59,659 bases of DNA from CAZJTL01 sp964548905 (GTDB lineage: Bacteria > Cyanobacteriota > Cyanobacteriia > Cyanobacteriales > Xenococcaceae): the NCBI GenBank assembly GCA_964548905.1, contig CAZJTL010000006.1:1-59659 (forward strand). Direction: 5' to 3'. Positions 1-9,414 of this stretch are shown here, one piece after another; the first letter of the stretch is position 1; each line of letters begins with the position of its first letter. The notes under the pieces are model-generated. The model saw only the letters and a program-made list of their open reading frames with translations. It was not told the origin of the DNA and ran no database searches. Both the position numbers and the translations under genes were made by a program.

Positions 1-424
1 AAGTAGCTATTCTAAGTTTCCACTGCCATCTAGCTTTTGTACTAGGTGCTAATCTAACCTGGTTAACCAAGAGGTTTTTTCGGTTTTGTCGGCAAGGAGT
101 TTTCCTGTATCTGCGACTACGGCGCAGATTACGCCTAGTTTCAAGATGAGATTTAACCCAATCCACTGCTATTGCCTGCACATTAAGGTACAAATGCTTA
201 GAACTAGCAATACTAAATCCTTCCATCTTGCTTCCAGGATCGATCCCACAAGCAATAGGTTGATAGTTTCTGGCACTAGGTTCTACATTTAAACGAACAC
301 AAAACCTTCCTTTTTTCCAGAAAGGAGTAGCTTTGCCTGATTTTACCCACTTGTCTGCTCTTGCCCTAGTTGTGGGCATTAGTGGCACTTGATTTTTATC
401 TACTACTGGTACTGATTTTTGCAT
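1..424 (-). CDS. iscB: IscB-family (RRXRR) RNA-guided nuclease, 5' part
   Basis: This is the first 141 codons of a gene that runs off the left edge. I translated it from the minus strand starting at the ATG at 424-422. The product opens with a PLMP-type segment (VPLMP near residues 13-17, then KSGKATPFWKKGRFCVRL). Next comes a RuvC-I motif, CGIDPGSK, with the catalytic-position Asp at residue 62. An arginine-rich bridge helix (RRNLRRSRRYRKT, about 97-109) follows. This order (PLMP, RuvC-I, RRXRR bridge helix) defines IscB/IsrB proteins, the OMEGA nucleases ancestral to Cas9. Most are 400-500 residues, so RuvC-II/III and any HNH domain lie outside the window. Without them I cannot separate IscB (with HNH) from IsrB (without). 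The structured leader just upstream supports an RNA-guided role. Confidence 0.85.
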   Translation of the reverse strand, partial: MQKSVPVVDKNQVPLMPTTRARADKWVKSGKATPFWKKGRFCVRLNVEPSARNYQPIACGIDPGSKMEGFSIASSKHLYLNVQAIAVDWVKSHLETRRNLRRSRRYRKTPCRQNRKNLLVNQVRLAPSTKARWQWKLRIAT

Positions 425-702
425 TTGGCTATAAACCGAATATGTACTTACCTTCGCTACTGACTAGCACAGAGGGGAGGACGACGGCGCTATAAGATCC
501 GAGGGAACCTAGGATCTCGCGCCTTCGGTATCTGAGGAGACCTCAGATACTTTAGCCGTCCGTTAGGGACTAGGTAGGCATCTCTACCGTGCTTCGGTGT
601 GCCACCACCAGCTAGTTCAGTTTAGTTAGCTAGACACCTGTTTAACTTGGTCTTACCGATTGGCTTTCGGTAGTGCCAAGCCCCCGAATTTAATTCGGGG
701 GT
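425..702 (-). ncRNA. Probable omegaRNA (HEARO-type RNA) of the IscB gene
   Basis: The ~280 bases upstream of the iscB start are non-coding and dense in hairpins. Read on the minus strand, they begin with a near-perfect stem, CCCCCGAATT/AATTCGGGGG (681-690 with 692-701). Then come TACCG/CGGTA (654-658 with 668-672) nested in CTTGG/CCAAG (646-650 with 676-680), and GGTAG/CTACC (573-577 with 584-588). A 10-bp stem with a 3-base loop follows (528-537 with 541-550), and AGATCC/GGATCT (495-500 with 512-517) lies inside GGCGC/GCGCC (486-490 with 519-523). A large structured RNA encoded directly 5' of an IscB ORF is the known position of HEARO/omegaRNA. Its guide is the 5'-most part, so it should lie just beyond 702, at higher coordinates. 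Exact ends are not determinable here. Confidence 0.72.
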
Positions 703-721
703 TGGTGACCTGGGGTTCAGT

Positions 722-1435
722 TTTGCTTCTGGTCGATCTGCATCGATGTTTTCAATTTTTTGCCAAAAAGTAATCAATCATGCTGCTAAATTGTCAAACC
801 ATCACACTAATATAATACAAGTTGTTTGAGAATTTCCAATTGCTTTGAAAAAAAGACTTTCTAGCATCATCTATGCTTAATTTGACTAAGTATGTCAGCA
901 AAATTAATTGCACATTTTATATTCCTGCTCCCTCTTCCCTGCTCCCTGCTCCCTGCTCCCTGCCTCCACCTATCAATTTAATTTTGTCCGACTACTTACG
1001 CACTTTACCTCAGCAAAATTCAGTATTTGTTCATTTAAACTAGCACTTATAAGACTTTTATAGTATTTTATTCAGTGTAGTAATATGATGCCCATTGGTT
1101 TGAGGCTAAGTCTTGATAAAATTTCAATAGACTTACATATTCAACTCTAACCCTCTTTTATCACTCTAGGAAAATTTGACGAATTTACGTTACTTGAACC
1201 TAGGAACAATCAAGGTTTTGACCCACTCTGACAGAAAAGGGCTAATCTAGATATTTCTCAGTATCTTTGACATAAAGCCAATATATTCAAGAAGAATTTA
1301 ACACTAGTGTAGCTAAACTATTAAATTCGATCGATTTTAACAAAACAATTTAACCAAATCGTTATCATTTAACAGATATTTATTAAATATCGTTTTTCAA
1401 AAATTTAAGATGAATTCTTTTGGAGAACAGTCACT
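722..1435. other. Non-coding leader of the polysaccharide locus
   Basis: No open frame worth calling is present in these ~710 bases between the IscB leader and the first polysaccharide gene. They are AT-rich and contain one pyrimidine-rich tandem repeat (annotated separately). The promoter of the cluster presumably lies in the last few hundred bases, but I cannot identify convincing -35/-10 boxes. Confidence 0.5.
924..967. repeat. Heptamer tandem repeat (CCTGCTC type)
   Basis: About six imperfect copies of a CCTGCTC/CCTGCCT heptamer lie in a row. This is one of the short tandemly repeated repetitive sequences scattered through this genome; the same unit recurs near 21170-21190 and 24545-24590. 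Confidence 0.8.
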
Positions 1436-2872
1436 ATGTTATATAAAGATGTCGGCTCAAAGTCTTTGATAGCCGATATTCGAGAGCCAAAAGCTTTTAG
1501 GGTTGGGGGTTGGGATAAGTTTTACTGGTTGAGACTGTCTCTGAATGTCTTGCTAGACAGTTGGGCGATCGCCGTGGCTTGGAAGCTAGCAAATGCAGTA
1601 GGAACAGACGTTGGCGACTTCTATCTACTAGCGCGCGATCGCGAAGAACCAGGTTGGCTGTGGTTAATTATCTTAGTCAATTTAGTCGTACTTTTCTCTT
1701 CTGGTTTTTATCAAAGCCGTTCTCTGCTTGAGTTATGGAAAACACTTTCCTTGGCTCAAGTAATTCTTTTATTGGTTGCTTATCTAATCGATCCAGGTCT
1801 TTGGGTATCTCGATCGGTCTTAATTTATGCCTGGCTTTTTACCTTGATTTTAGTAACTGGTGAAAGACTAGTCTTGTTTAAAGCTATTGCCTTAATTAAA
1901 CGAAGATTTAGAGCCTTAAGAAGAAAGATAATTTTGGTAGGCAATCCAGAAGATACCTCGGTAACTCAAAGACTAATTGATAAAACAAGCTCTTTTCAAA
2001 TTGTCGATATTATAGACCTAACTGGAGACAAGCAATCAGAAGACTTGGGACAAATTATCGATCGAGCCTATCGTCAAAAAGTCGATGAAGTCTTCATTTG
2101 TTCTTGGGAAAACATTGAAGATCCAATTATTTTATTTTGGGAACTCAAATCTGCTGGCGTAAACTGGAGAATTTGTCCATCTCAACTTAAAATCCCCAAT
2201 CGTTGGTCAGAAATTCGTATGATTGACCAGCTTCCTACCATCAAATTTAATTCTGCGGCGATTGTTGGTGGAGATTTTTGGTGCAAACGCATTTTTGATA
2301 TGACTGTTTCTTTAATACTGCTAGCAATTATCAGCATACCGATGTCGTTGATCGCCATTTTAATTAAACTTGACTCTCCTGGTAATATTTTTTATAAGCA
2401 AACTCGCGTTGGTTTAAAAGGAAAACATTTCAAAGTTTGGAAGTTTAGGACAATGGTTAGCAATGCCAGTCAGTTACAAAAACAACTTGAGGCTCAAAAT
2501 GAGGTAAAAGGAGGAGTTCTTTTTAAAATCAAAAACGATCCCCGTATCACCAGAGTAGGCAAGTTTTTACGCCGCTATAGCTTGGATGAGTTGCCTCAAT
2601 TAATCAATGTTTTGCGAGGAGAAATGAGTTTAGTTGGTCCTCGTCCTCTCCCAGTTCGCGATGTAGAAAAATTTGCTCCCCATCACTTTTTACGTCAAGA
2701 AGTTTTACCAGGAATTACAGGTCTTTGGCAAGTGAGTGGGCGTTCTAATACAGATTCTGAGCAAGTTTTTGATTGGGACTTTGCTTATATTCAAAACTGG
2801 TCTTTGGCTCTTGATTGCAAAATTTTACTCAAAACTGTTCGAGTGATCTTTACTAGTGAAGGAGCTTATTAA
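1436..2872 (+). CDS. Polyprenyl-phosphate sugar-1-phosphate transferase (polysaccharide priming enzyme)
   Basis: This enzyme should transfer a sugar-1-phosphate from a nucleotide sugar to undecaprenyl phosphate at the inner membrane, the first step of lipid-linked repeat-unit assembly. The 478-residue protein has several N-terminal membrane segments (about residues 25-155), a central NAD-fold-like region, a further membrane segment near 285-310, and a C-terminal bacterial sugar transferase domain. That domain shows YKQTRVG, KVWKFRTM, LDELPQ, LVGPRP and LPGITGLWQVSGR, all family signatures. Architecture matches the WbaP/WcaJ/CpsE (PHPT) family. The ATG is preceded by GGAGA at 1422-1426. It opens the polysaccharide cluster. 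The sugar transferred cannot be read from the sequence. Confidence 0.93.
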   Translation: MLYKDVGSKSLIADIREPKAFRVGGWDKFYWLRLSLNVLLDSWAIAVAWKLANAVGTDVGDFYLLARDREEPGWLWLIILVNLVVLFSSGFYQSRSLLELWKTLSLAQVILLLVAYLIDPGLWVSRSVLIYAWLFTLILVTGERLVLFKAIALIKRRFRALRRKIILVGNPEDTSVTQRLIDKTSSFQIVDIIDLTGDKQSEDLGQIIDRAYRQKVDEVFICSWENIEDPIILFWELKSAGVNWRICPSQLKIPNRWSEIRMIDQLPTIKFNSAAIVGGDFWCKRIFDMTVSLILLAIISIPMSLIAILIKLDSPGNIFYKQTRVGLKGKHFKVWKFRTMVSNASQLQKQLEAQNEVKGGVLFKIKNDPRITRVGKFLRRYSLDELPQLINVLRGEMSLVGPRPLPVRDVEKFAPHHFLRQEVLPGITGLWQVSGRSNTDSEQVFDWDFAYIQNWSLALDCKILLKTVRVIFTSEGAY

Positions 2873-2959
2873 AATACTTAATCAATTAAAACTCGATTTA
2901 TTTAATTAAATAAATATAAACTGCATAAAAAATCTAATTAGCAAGAGAGAAAACAACTA

Positions 2960-5200
2960 ATGCAATCTCATCCAGATTTAATAGAAGAGCTAAATTTTCA
3001 AAAATACTTTTTAGTATTAAAACGCCGTTGGTTACCTACAACAATTACTTTTTCTACGGTAGTTGCCCTTACCTTGCTTGCAGCAGTAACGCGCAAGCCT
3101 GTCTACCAAGCAGATGGTCAAGTTTTAATTCAATCAGACAGGTCTGCAAAACTGGCTAATTTAGGTGATATAGATAATCGATTGGGAGAGATCGATCTAT
3201 TGACTCAAACCAGCGATCCTCTCTCGACAGAAGCAGAAATTTTGCGTTCTCGACCGATTGTTCAACAAACTATCAAAGAGCTTAAGCTAACCCAAAAAGA
3301 GGGTAAGCTATCTACACTGCTAAACTTTTTCAATCCAGATAAGGAAACAAAATCAAAATTAATTAAACCAGAAGAATTTTGGAACAATCTTAAGGTGAAG
3401 CCTAGTAAAGGCACCGACTTGTTAATGGTTTCTTATAAGGATGGAGACCCTGAAACAGCATCAGCAGTAGTCAACAAAGTCATCGATTTATATAAACAAA
3501 ATGATACTCTGAGTCACCGAGCAGAAGCAGTAGCGGCTCGTGAATTTATCGCCAAGCAAATCCCACAAGTAGAGAAGAATGCTCATAAAGCTGAGAGAGA
3601 GCTTCGTTTATTTAAGAATCAAAATCAGTTAGCCGATCTATCGCGAGAAACAGGCAATATTATCGACTATATTAAAGATTTAGAAAACGATATCGATCGA
3701 GTTTCCGTTGAACTTGATGACGTTAGCGCTCGCTCAGAAAAACTGGGTAATCAAATCGGCATGGATTTAGGGCAAGCTAAAACTTTTATATCTTTGAGTC
3801 AATCGGCAGGAATACAGGGCATTCTTAGAGAACTTCAAGATGTCAGAGTTAGGTTGACCGACGAACGCAACGTTTTTGCCGAAAATACTCCCCAAATCAC
3901 AAGCCTTAAAGAAAAAGAAGCTGAATTGAATAATCTACTCAAGCAGCAGATTGGCAAAACAGTGAACGAACGGAATCTAAAAGCTTTAGACAAAATCAAT
4001 CTTCTCAATTTTGGTACACTTAGGCAACAGCAGATTACTGACTTTGTTAACTTAGAGGTACAGCGATCGGGTTTGAGTAAAAAGTTAGGTGGATTGCAAA
4101 AGACCCTTACTGCTCGCAAACAAGCTTTGAAAGCTTTACCCAAACTTGAAGAGCAACAGCGAGAATTAGAACAAAAAGCCAAAGCAGCGCAGTTAACTTA
4201 CCAAACTTTGTTAAATAGACTCCAAGAAACTCAAGTCGTTGAAAACCAAAATATAGGTAACGTTCGTGTCGTTTCTAGAGCAACCGTTCCAAGCGAACCT
4301 GCTGGACCTAATCGAGCGTTAATTCTAGTAGCAGGTGGCTTTGCTGGAGCTTGTCTGAGCGTTGCTGTAGCTTTTTTATTAGATTTGATGGACAACTCGG
4401 TCAAAACAGTCGAAGAAGCAGAAAATATTTTTGGCTATACTTTTCAGGGTATAATCCCCGACCTCAACAAATTAGCCAATTCCTATAGCAGTTTACCGCC
4501 AAATTCCGAACAAAGCTCGCAATTAGCTTTTGCCAACAATTTACCGATTACACCAGCGATGGATGCATTCCAAGTGCTACAGGCAAATCTGAAGTTATTC
4601 AATGCTACTGAATCGAAACGAGTTTTTGCCGTTACTAGCTCAGTAGCACAAGAAGGTAAATCATCGGTATCGGCTAATCTGGCTGTGGCGATCGCTCAAG
4701 TCGGACATAGTGTTTTATTAATAGATGCAGATATGCGCCGACCAAGGCAGCATCAAATTTGGTCATTACCAAATGCGCTTGGTTTGAGTGATGTTTTGAC
4801 AGGTAAAATCCAACTGCAACATGCAATTCAAGAAGTAAACCCTAATTTAAGTGTGTTACCTGCTGGGACGATTCCACCTAATCCCGTGGTTTTGATTGAA
4901 TCTCAGCGAATGAGCCAGTTAATTGCCACTTTGGACGATTGCTACGATTACATTATCTTCGATACACCACCTTTATCGGGAATGGCAGATGCTACCTTGT
5001 TAGGCAGAATGCTCGATGGTGTATTAATGGTAGTTCGTCCCGATGTTCTAGATTCTGCCAGCGCGCTCGCAGCCAAAAAACTTCTGCTTAATACCAATCA
5101 AAATATTTTGGGTATGGTTGCCAATTGTGTAGATACGAAAAAAGAATTGTATAAAACTGGTTATTACTATCAATCAAATCAAATACTGAATAGCAATTAG
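2960..5200 (+). CDS. Polysaccharide co-polymerase/tyrosine autokinase (Wzc type)
   Basis: This bifunctional inner-membrane protein controls polysaccharide chain length and export. The N-terminal Wzz domain has a membrane segment at about residues 25-45 and is followed by a long coiled-coil periplasmic region (about 190-420). A second membrane segment lies near 450-475. The C-terminal cytoplasmic BY-kinase domain carries Walker A (QEGKSS, about residue 569), Walker A' (LLIDADMRRPR) and Walker B (IIFDTPP). The last 16 residues hold a tyrosine cluster (Y731, Y735-Y737), the expected autophosphorylation tail. Kinase and co-polymerase are fused, as in Wzc. It follows the priming enzyme by 87 bases, consistent with an operon. 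No partner phosphatase or Wza gene is in this window. Confidence 0.93.
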   Translation: MQSHPDLIEELNFQKYFLVLKRRWLPTTITFSTVVALTLLAAVTRKPVYQADGQVLIQSDRSAKLANLGDIDNRLGEIDLLTQTSDPLSTEAEILRSRPIVQQTIKELKLTQKEGKLSTLLNFFNPDKETKSKLIKPEEFWNNLKVKPSKGTDLLMVSYKDGDPETASAVVNKVIDLYKQNDTLSHRAEAVAAREFIAKQIPQVEKNAHKAERELRLFKNQNQLADLSRETGNIIDYIKDLENDIDRVSVELDDVSARSEKLGNQIGMDLGQAKTFISLSQSAGIQGILRELQDVRVRLTDERNVFAENTPQITSLKEKEAELNNLLKQQIGKTVNERNLKALDKINLLNFGTLRQQQITDFVNLEVQRSGLSKKLGGLQKTLTARKQALKALPKLEEQQRELEQKAKAAQLTYQTLLNRLQETQVVENQNIGNVRVVSRATVPSEPAGPNRALILVAGGFAGACLSVAVAFLLDLMDNSVKTVEEAENIFGYTFQGIIPDLNKLANSYSSLPPNSEQSSQLAFANNLPITPAMDAFQVLQANLKLFNATESKRVFAVTSSVAQEGKSSVSANLAVAIAQVGHSVLLIDADMRRPRQHQIWSLPNALGLSDVLTGKIQLQHAIQEVNPNLSVLPAGTIPPNPVVLIESQRMSQLIATLDDCYDYIIFDTPPLSGMADATLLGRMLDGVLMVVRPDVLDSASALAAKKLLLNTNQNILGMVANCVDTKKELYKTGYYYQSNQILNSN

Positions 5201-5324
5201 ATAAATAGTAAAAAGGTCAACTTGTTTTAGTTGCAGATGAATTTAGTCTCAATCTTACTTTAACTGAAGAAAAACTGACTCGATCTCAAATGGTTAATCA
5301 TCTAAACGAATCGTCTCATTACTC

Positions 5325-6668
5325 ATGCTCGATCGACTAAGCCCAGGACTGCGTAGAATTATCGCCAATGTAGGTTGGCTCTTTAGCGAACGCCTTTTAA
5401 ATATGGCGCTTACCTTGTTCGTGGGAATTTACGTACTTAGATACTTGGGGCCTGAATCTTATGGCAAACTTAGTTACAGCCTCAGTTTTGTCGGTATTTT
5501 TGCTGCGATCGCTAAATTTGGATTAGATCAAATAGTAATACGCAACATAGTCCGAGATGAAGATTCGACCCAAGAAACAATTGGAACCGCTTTTGTTTTA
5601 AAGCTAACAGCTAGCCTGTTAACTATTATTTTGATTGTTGGTAGCGTATGGTCTTTTAATTCGGATTCACAAATTCGCTGGATGACACTCATTATTGCCA
5701 CTACTTTGTTATTTGATTCTTCTGAAATAATTGATTTTTGGTTTCAATCTAAAGTACTCTCCAAACCAGTAGCTACAGTTAGGAGTATTCAGTTAATTTT
5801 TAGTGTTGTCACCAAATTTATCTTTATTGCACTCAAGCTTCCTGTAATAGCTTTCGCTTGGTTGATGGCATTAGAATTTATCTTCAAAGCTTGTGGACTG
5901 TTCTGGATATATTTCAGATCTAATCAGTCTATTTTTAAGTGGCGATTTAGCCTTGCCAAGGCGATCGAATTAATCAGAGATTCATGGCCATTAGTTTTAT
6001 CTAGCCTAATGATCACTATATACATGAAAATCGATCAAATCATGCTTGGTAATATGGCAGGAAACGAAGCAGTGGGAAATTATTCAGCAGCAGTCAAGTT
6101 CTCTGAAATCTGGTATTTTGTACCCGTGGGGATTTGCTCTTCTGTATTTCCAACAATTATTAGAGCCAAGCAAAGAAGCAAAGAGGAATACTATCGACGA
6201 TTGCAACAACTCTATGATTTGATGGCATGGCTATCTCTAGCGATCGCCATTCCCCTAACATTTTTTGCTAAAACTTTTCTCATTACTTTGTTAGGAGCAG
6301 AATATGCTGAAGCAGGAGATATTTTAAGATTGCATATCTGGGCAGGTATTTTCGTTTTTCAGGGTGTGGCTCTTAGTCAATGGTTAACAACAGAAAATTA
6401 TACTAAAGTTAGTTTTGCCACAACGTCTTTAGGTGCTTTATCTAACGTATTTTTAAATTTATATTTTATTCCGTTATATGGAGGTATTGGAGCAGCTTTA
6501 GCTACCGTTATTTCTTATGGGATTTCTTCGCATATTTCTTGTTTATTTTATCCTCCTTTGTTCAAGAATGCTTGGATGTTAGCTAAAGGTTTACTTATCC
6601 CATTTCGAGTTCAGCAAAATTTAATTTACTTTAAGTATGTCAAAAATTTTTTCTTTAAACTAAATTGA
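5325..6668 (+). CDS. Wzx-type oligosaccharide flippase
   Basis: This predicted polytopic membrane protein of 447 residues has 12 or more hydrophobic segments and no soluble domain. Its N-terminus (WLFSERLLNMALTLFVGIYV, RYLGPESYG) is typical of the polysaccharide biosynthesis/MOP flippase family. The family moves undecaprenyl-linked repeat units from the cytoplasmic to the periplasmic leaflet. Its place between the Wzc-type kinase and the glycosyltransferases fits Wzx. The ATG at 5325 follows a 124-base gap without a clear Shine-Dalgarno sequence. Substrate specificity cannot be inferred. Confidence 0.9.
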   Translation: MLDRLSPGLRRIIANVGWLFSERLLNMALTLFVGIYVLRYLGPESYGKLSYSLSFVGIFAAIAKFGLDQIVIRNIVRDEDSTQETIGTAFVLKLTASLLTIILIVGSVWSFNSDSQIRWMTLIIATTLLFDSSEIIDFWFQSKVLSKPVATVRSIQLIFSVVTKFIFIALKLPVIAFAWLMALEFIFKACGLFWIYFRSNQSIFKWRFSLAKAIELIRDSWPLVLSSLMITIYMKIDQIMLGNMAGNEAVGNYSAAVKFSEIWYFVPVGICSSVFPTIIRAKQRSKEEYYRRLQQLYDLMAWLSLAIAIPLTFFAKTFLITLLGAEYAEAGDILRLHIWAGIFVFQGVALSQWLTTENYTKVSFATTSLGALSNVFLNLYFIPLYGGIGAALATVISYGISSHISCLFYPPLFKNAWMLAKGLLIPFRVQQNLIYFKYVKNFFFKLN

Positions 6669-6739
6669 TTATCAAAAAAATAGTATGTCTAACTTTTAAT
6701 GATAACTAATAATAAAAATTAGCTATTGAAACAGCATCA

Positions 6740-9412
6740 ATGAATCGCAGAACCTTTTTTAGTTGGATAGGAGTGGGGTGGTTGGCTAGCACTTCTCCTG
6801 TATTAATTGGTGCTGTAATTACTAAATTTAAGCATCAACCAGAACCAGCATCAAACTATTTATCCAGCAGCTTGAGACATTTCCTGTTTTATGTTTCACC
6901 AAATGGCAATGATACCTGGTCAGGGAAACGAGAAATACCTAACACAGACAGAACAGACGGACCTTTTGCTACTATTCAAAGAGCAAGGGATGCTATTCGC
7001 CAAATCAAGCGTTTACACAATGGCACTCTGAAAAAACCTGTGACTGTTCTATTACGTGACGGCTCTTACTTTTTGCCTGAACCCTTGACATTTACTCCTG
7101 AAGATTCTGGTACGGCTGATTGTCCTATTACCTATAAAGCATATCCAGGCGAACAGCCAATTATTAGCGGTGGACGACTTATTACAGATTGGCAGCAACA
7201 GGGCAATCTTTGGGTTGCTAATCTACCCGATGTAAAAACAGGGAAGTGGTATTTTCGTTTACTACGTGTTGGCGATGATTGGGCGATTCGCGCTCGTTAC
7301 CCTAAATTTGACTTTAAAAATCCGCTTACAGGAGGCTGGCTTTTTGCTCAGTGGCAAGGTAACCCATGGGAAAGAGGGACTTTTGGCGCTGGTGTTAGTC
7401 GAGTAGGTAACCCAGGCGATAAACTTGAATGGAAGATTGTTATTCCAGGAGCAAGTAACTATAAAGTTTGGGTTCGCTATGCTCACAACATGAAAGCTTA
7501 TGGCATTGATAAAATGGATGAGCGTACTGTAGTTCGCCTAGGTAATACTAACCAAATACCGCTAGTTAATCTACCTGATACAGGGAGTTGGGGTAATTAT
7601 AGTTGGAGTTCGGTAGCTACAATTTATATACCAGCAGGAGAGCAAACCTTAATTTGGGAAAATATCCAAGGTGGTGGAATTAATCTTGATGCTATTTATT
7701 TAACTGACGATCCTAACTGGAATCCCGAAACTGCTATTCAATTTATTTCCTTGGATGGTCGTTATGAATTGCAAACACCAACAGAAGGAAAGCATCTAAT
7801 TCCGATTCAGGCAGAAGCTTGCACTAAAGCGATCGCCAAGGAATCTGAAGTATCAAATCCTGCTTCTGTACAACAAGCCATCTACAACCGACTTGTTATA
7901 GAATCCCAACAGTTTCCGAATTGGCAAAATTGGGAAGGAGCAGAATTACATATTTTTCCAGCTTGGGGTTGGGTGAACGCAATCTTACCATTAACAAGTG
8001 TTGACAAAGAATCAAAGACACTTGATTTCAACTGCGATCAAGATATTCGTCCTGGTAATCGCTTCTATATTGCTAATGTTCGTGAGGCACTTACTAGCCC
8101 TGGTGAATGGTATCTAGATAAAAAAAGTGGTGAATTATTCTACTGGGCTATAAACAAAGACTTTCCCAAGAGTGTTCCCGTAATTGCGCCTACTATGGAT
8201 AGGGTTTTTGTTTTGCAAGGAAATATGCCAGACGGGACTTTTGTCGAATATATTACCTTTGAAGGCTTAACTTTTACTGATACCGATTATACTCTGACGG
8301 ATAATTATTATGTTCCCGCCGATGCAGCTATTTGGATGACAACAGCGCAGCAATGCATGGTTAAAAATTGTACCTTTGTCAACCTTGGTGGCTATGGAAT
8401 CAAAATAGAGGAACGCAGTCAAAACAACCTAATCATAGGTAATAAGATGAAAAATTTAGGTCAAGGTGGCGTAGTACTTTTAGGAAATTCGACTAACCAA
8501 CCAGTCAACAACTTAATAGCTGCTAACGACATTCAAGATTGCGGTCAGATTTACAAACATGTGGCAGGAGTATTCAATACTTGCGGTAGTGAAAACCGAA
8601 TTGCTCACAATCGTATTTATCATATGCCTCGTTACGGGATATATCTTAATTCATATAGTACTGATATTTATTCTCGCAACAACATCGTAGAGTTCAATGA
8701 AATTGTAGATACCAATCTAGAAACAAACGATACATCTGCAATTGGAACCCTAGGGCGCGATCGGCAACTCAGTGGTAATATCATTCGCTTTAACTACATT
8801 CGCAATGTTGTTGGTATGGGGACAAATGACAATGGACAAATAGTTTCCCCTTACTATACATGGGGAATTTATCTTGACGACTACAGTAGTGGCACAACGG
8901 TTTACGGAAACATCGTGGTTAGTACCATGCTAGGTGGTATTATGATTCACGGCGGTAAGGATAACCTGGTGGAAAACAATATTTTGATAGATGGGGTAGA
9001 ACAACAAATTCAATTGACACCACATGGAGACGATCCACAGTTTATGGGAAATAATGTCATCCGTCGCAACATTGTCGTCTACAAAGAGCCGAAAGCAAAG
9101 CTTCTGTCCAGTGAAACGAATACTTGGCGGTCTACTATCCTAGCAGAGTGTGATTATAACCTTTACTGGCATAAGGATAGTTTAGACTTAGCTAAAACGG
9201 AACAAGCCATCACGCCAGCAGGAAACTTCTCCCAATGGCAAGCTTTTGGCTTTGACCGTAACTCCTTTATTACCGATCCACTTTTCTTTTCTTCGGAAAT
9301 GATTGATATCCGACTCAAGCCTAACTCCCCTGCTTATCGACTTGGGTTTCAGCCAATTCCTATAGAGCGTATTGGTATTAAAGGTTTTAATTTAAATAAG
9401 CATGAACAATAA
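6740..9412 (+). CDS. Exported right-handed parallel beta-helix carbohydrate-active protein
   Basis: The 890-residue protein starts with a twin-arginine-like signal (NRRTFFSW then a hydrophobic stretch to about residue 28). It continues with YVSPNGNDTWSG and GPFATIQRARDAIR, the usual opening of parallel beta-helix glycoside hydrolases or lyases (GH141/GH120-like, DUF1565-like). The C-terminal half (about 500-780) is rich in short N-containing coils (NNLIIGNKMKNL, VENNILIDG) typical of beta-helix rungs. Residues about 225-335 are an inserted beta-sandwich-like block (YKVWVRYAHN, LDAIYLTDDPNW) resembling a carbohydrate-binding module of the CBM6/35 type. The gene sits inside the locus, 2 bases before the next one. 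It probably trims or modifies the polymer made here. Hydrolase versus lyase activity is not decided. Confidence 0.8.
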   Translation: MNRRTFFSWIGVGWLASTSPVLIGAVITKFKHQPEPASNYLSSSLRHFLFYVSPNGNDTWSGKREIPNTDRTDGPFATIQRARDAIRQIKRLHNGTLKKPVTVLLRDGSYFLPEPLTFTPEDSGTADCPITYKAYPGEQPIISGGRLITDWQQQGNLWVANLPDVKTGKWYFRLLRVGDDWAIRARYPKFDFKNPLTGGWLFAQWQGNPWERGTFGAGVSRVGNPGDKLEWKIVIPGASNYKVWVRYAHNMKAYGIDKMDERTVVRLGNTNQIPLVNLPDTGSWGNYSWSSVATIYIPAGEQTLIWENIQGGGINLDAIYLTDDPNWNPETAIQFISLDGRYELQTPTEGKHLIPIQAEACTKAIAKESEVSNPASVQQAIYNRLVIESQQFPNWQNWEGAELHIFPAWGWVNAILPLTSVDKESKTLDFNCDQDIRPGNRFYIANVREALTSPGEWYLDKKSGELFYWAINKDFPKSVPVIAPTMDRVFVLQGNMPDGTFVEYITFEGLTFTDTDYTLTDNYYVPADAAIWMTTAQQCMVKNCTFVNLGGYGIKIEERSQNNLIIGNKMKNLGQGGVVLLGNSTNQPVNNLIAANDIQDCGQIYKHVAGVFNTCGSENRIAHNRIYHMPRYGIYLNSYSTDIYSRNNIVEFNEIVDTNLETNDTSAIGTLGRDRQLSGNIIRFNYIRNVVGMGTNDNGQIVSPYYTWGIYLDDYSSGTTVYGNIVVSTMLGGIMIHGGKDNLVENNILIDGVEQQIQLTPHGDDPQFMGNNVIRRNIVVYKEPKAKLLSSETNTWRSTILAECDYNLYWHKDSLDLAKTEQAITPAGNFSQWQAFGFDRNSFITDPLFFSSEMIDIRLKPNSPAYRLGFQPIPIERIGIKGFNLNKHEQ

Positions 9413-9414
9413 AG

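Noticed and set aside
681..701. CCCCCGAATT hairpin as a simple terminator
   Set aside because: There is no T-run on either side, and it is the first of a series of hairpins leading into the IscB gene.
5212..5340. Open stretch KGQLVLVADEFSLNLTLTEE... in the gap before the flippase
   Set aside because: It has no start codon, is only 42 codons, and overlaps the flippase start; no family is recognised.
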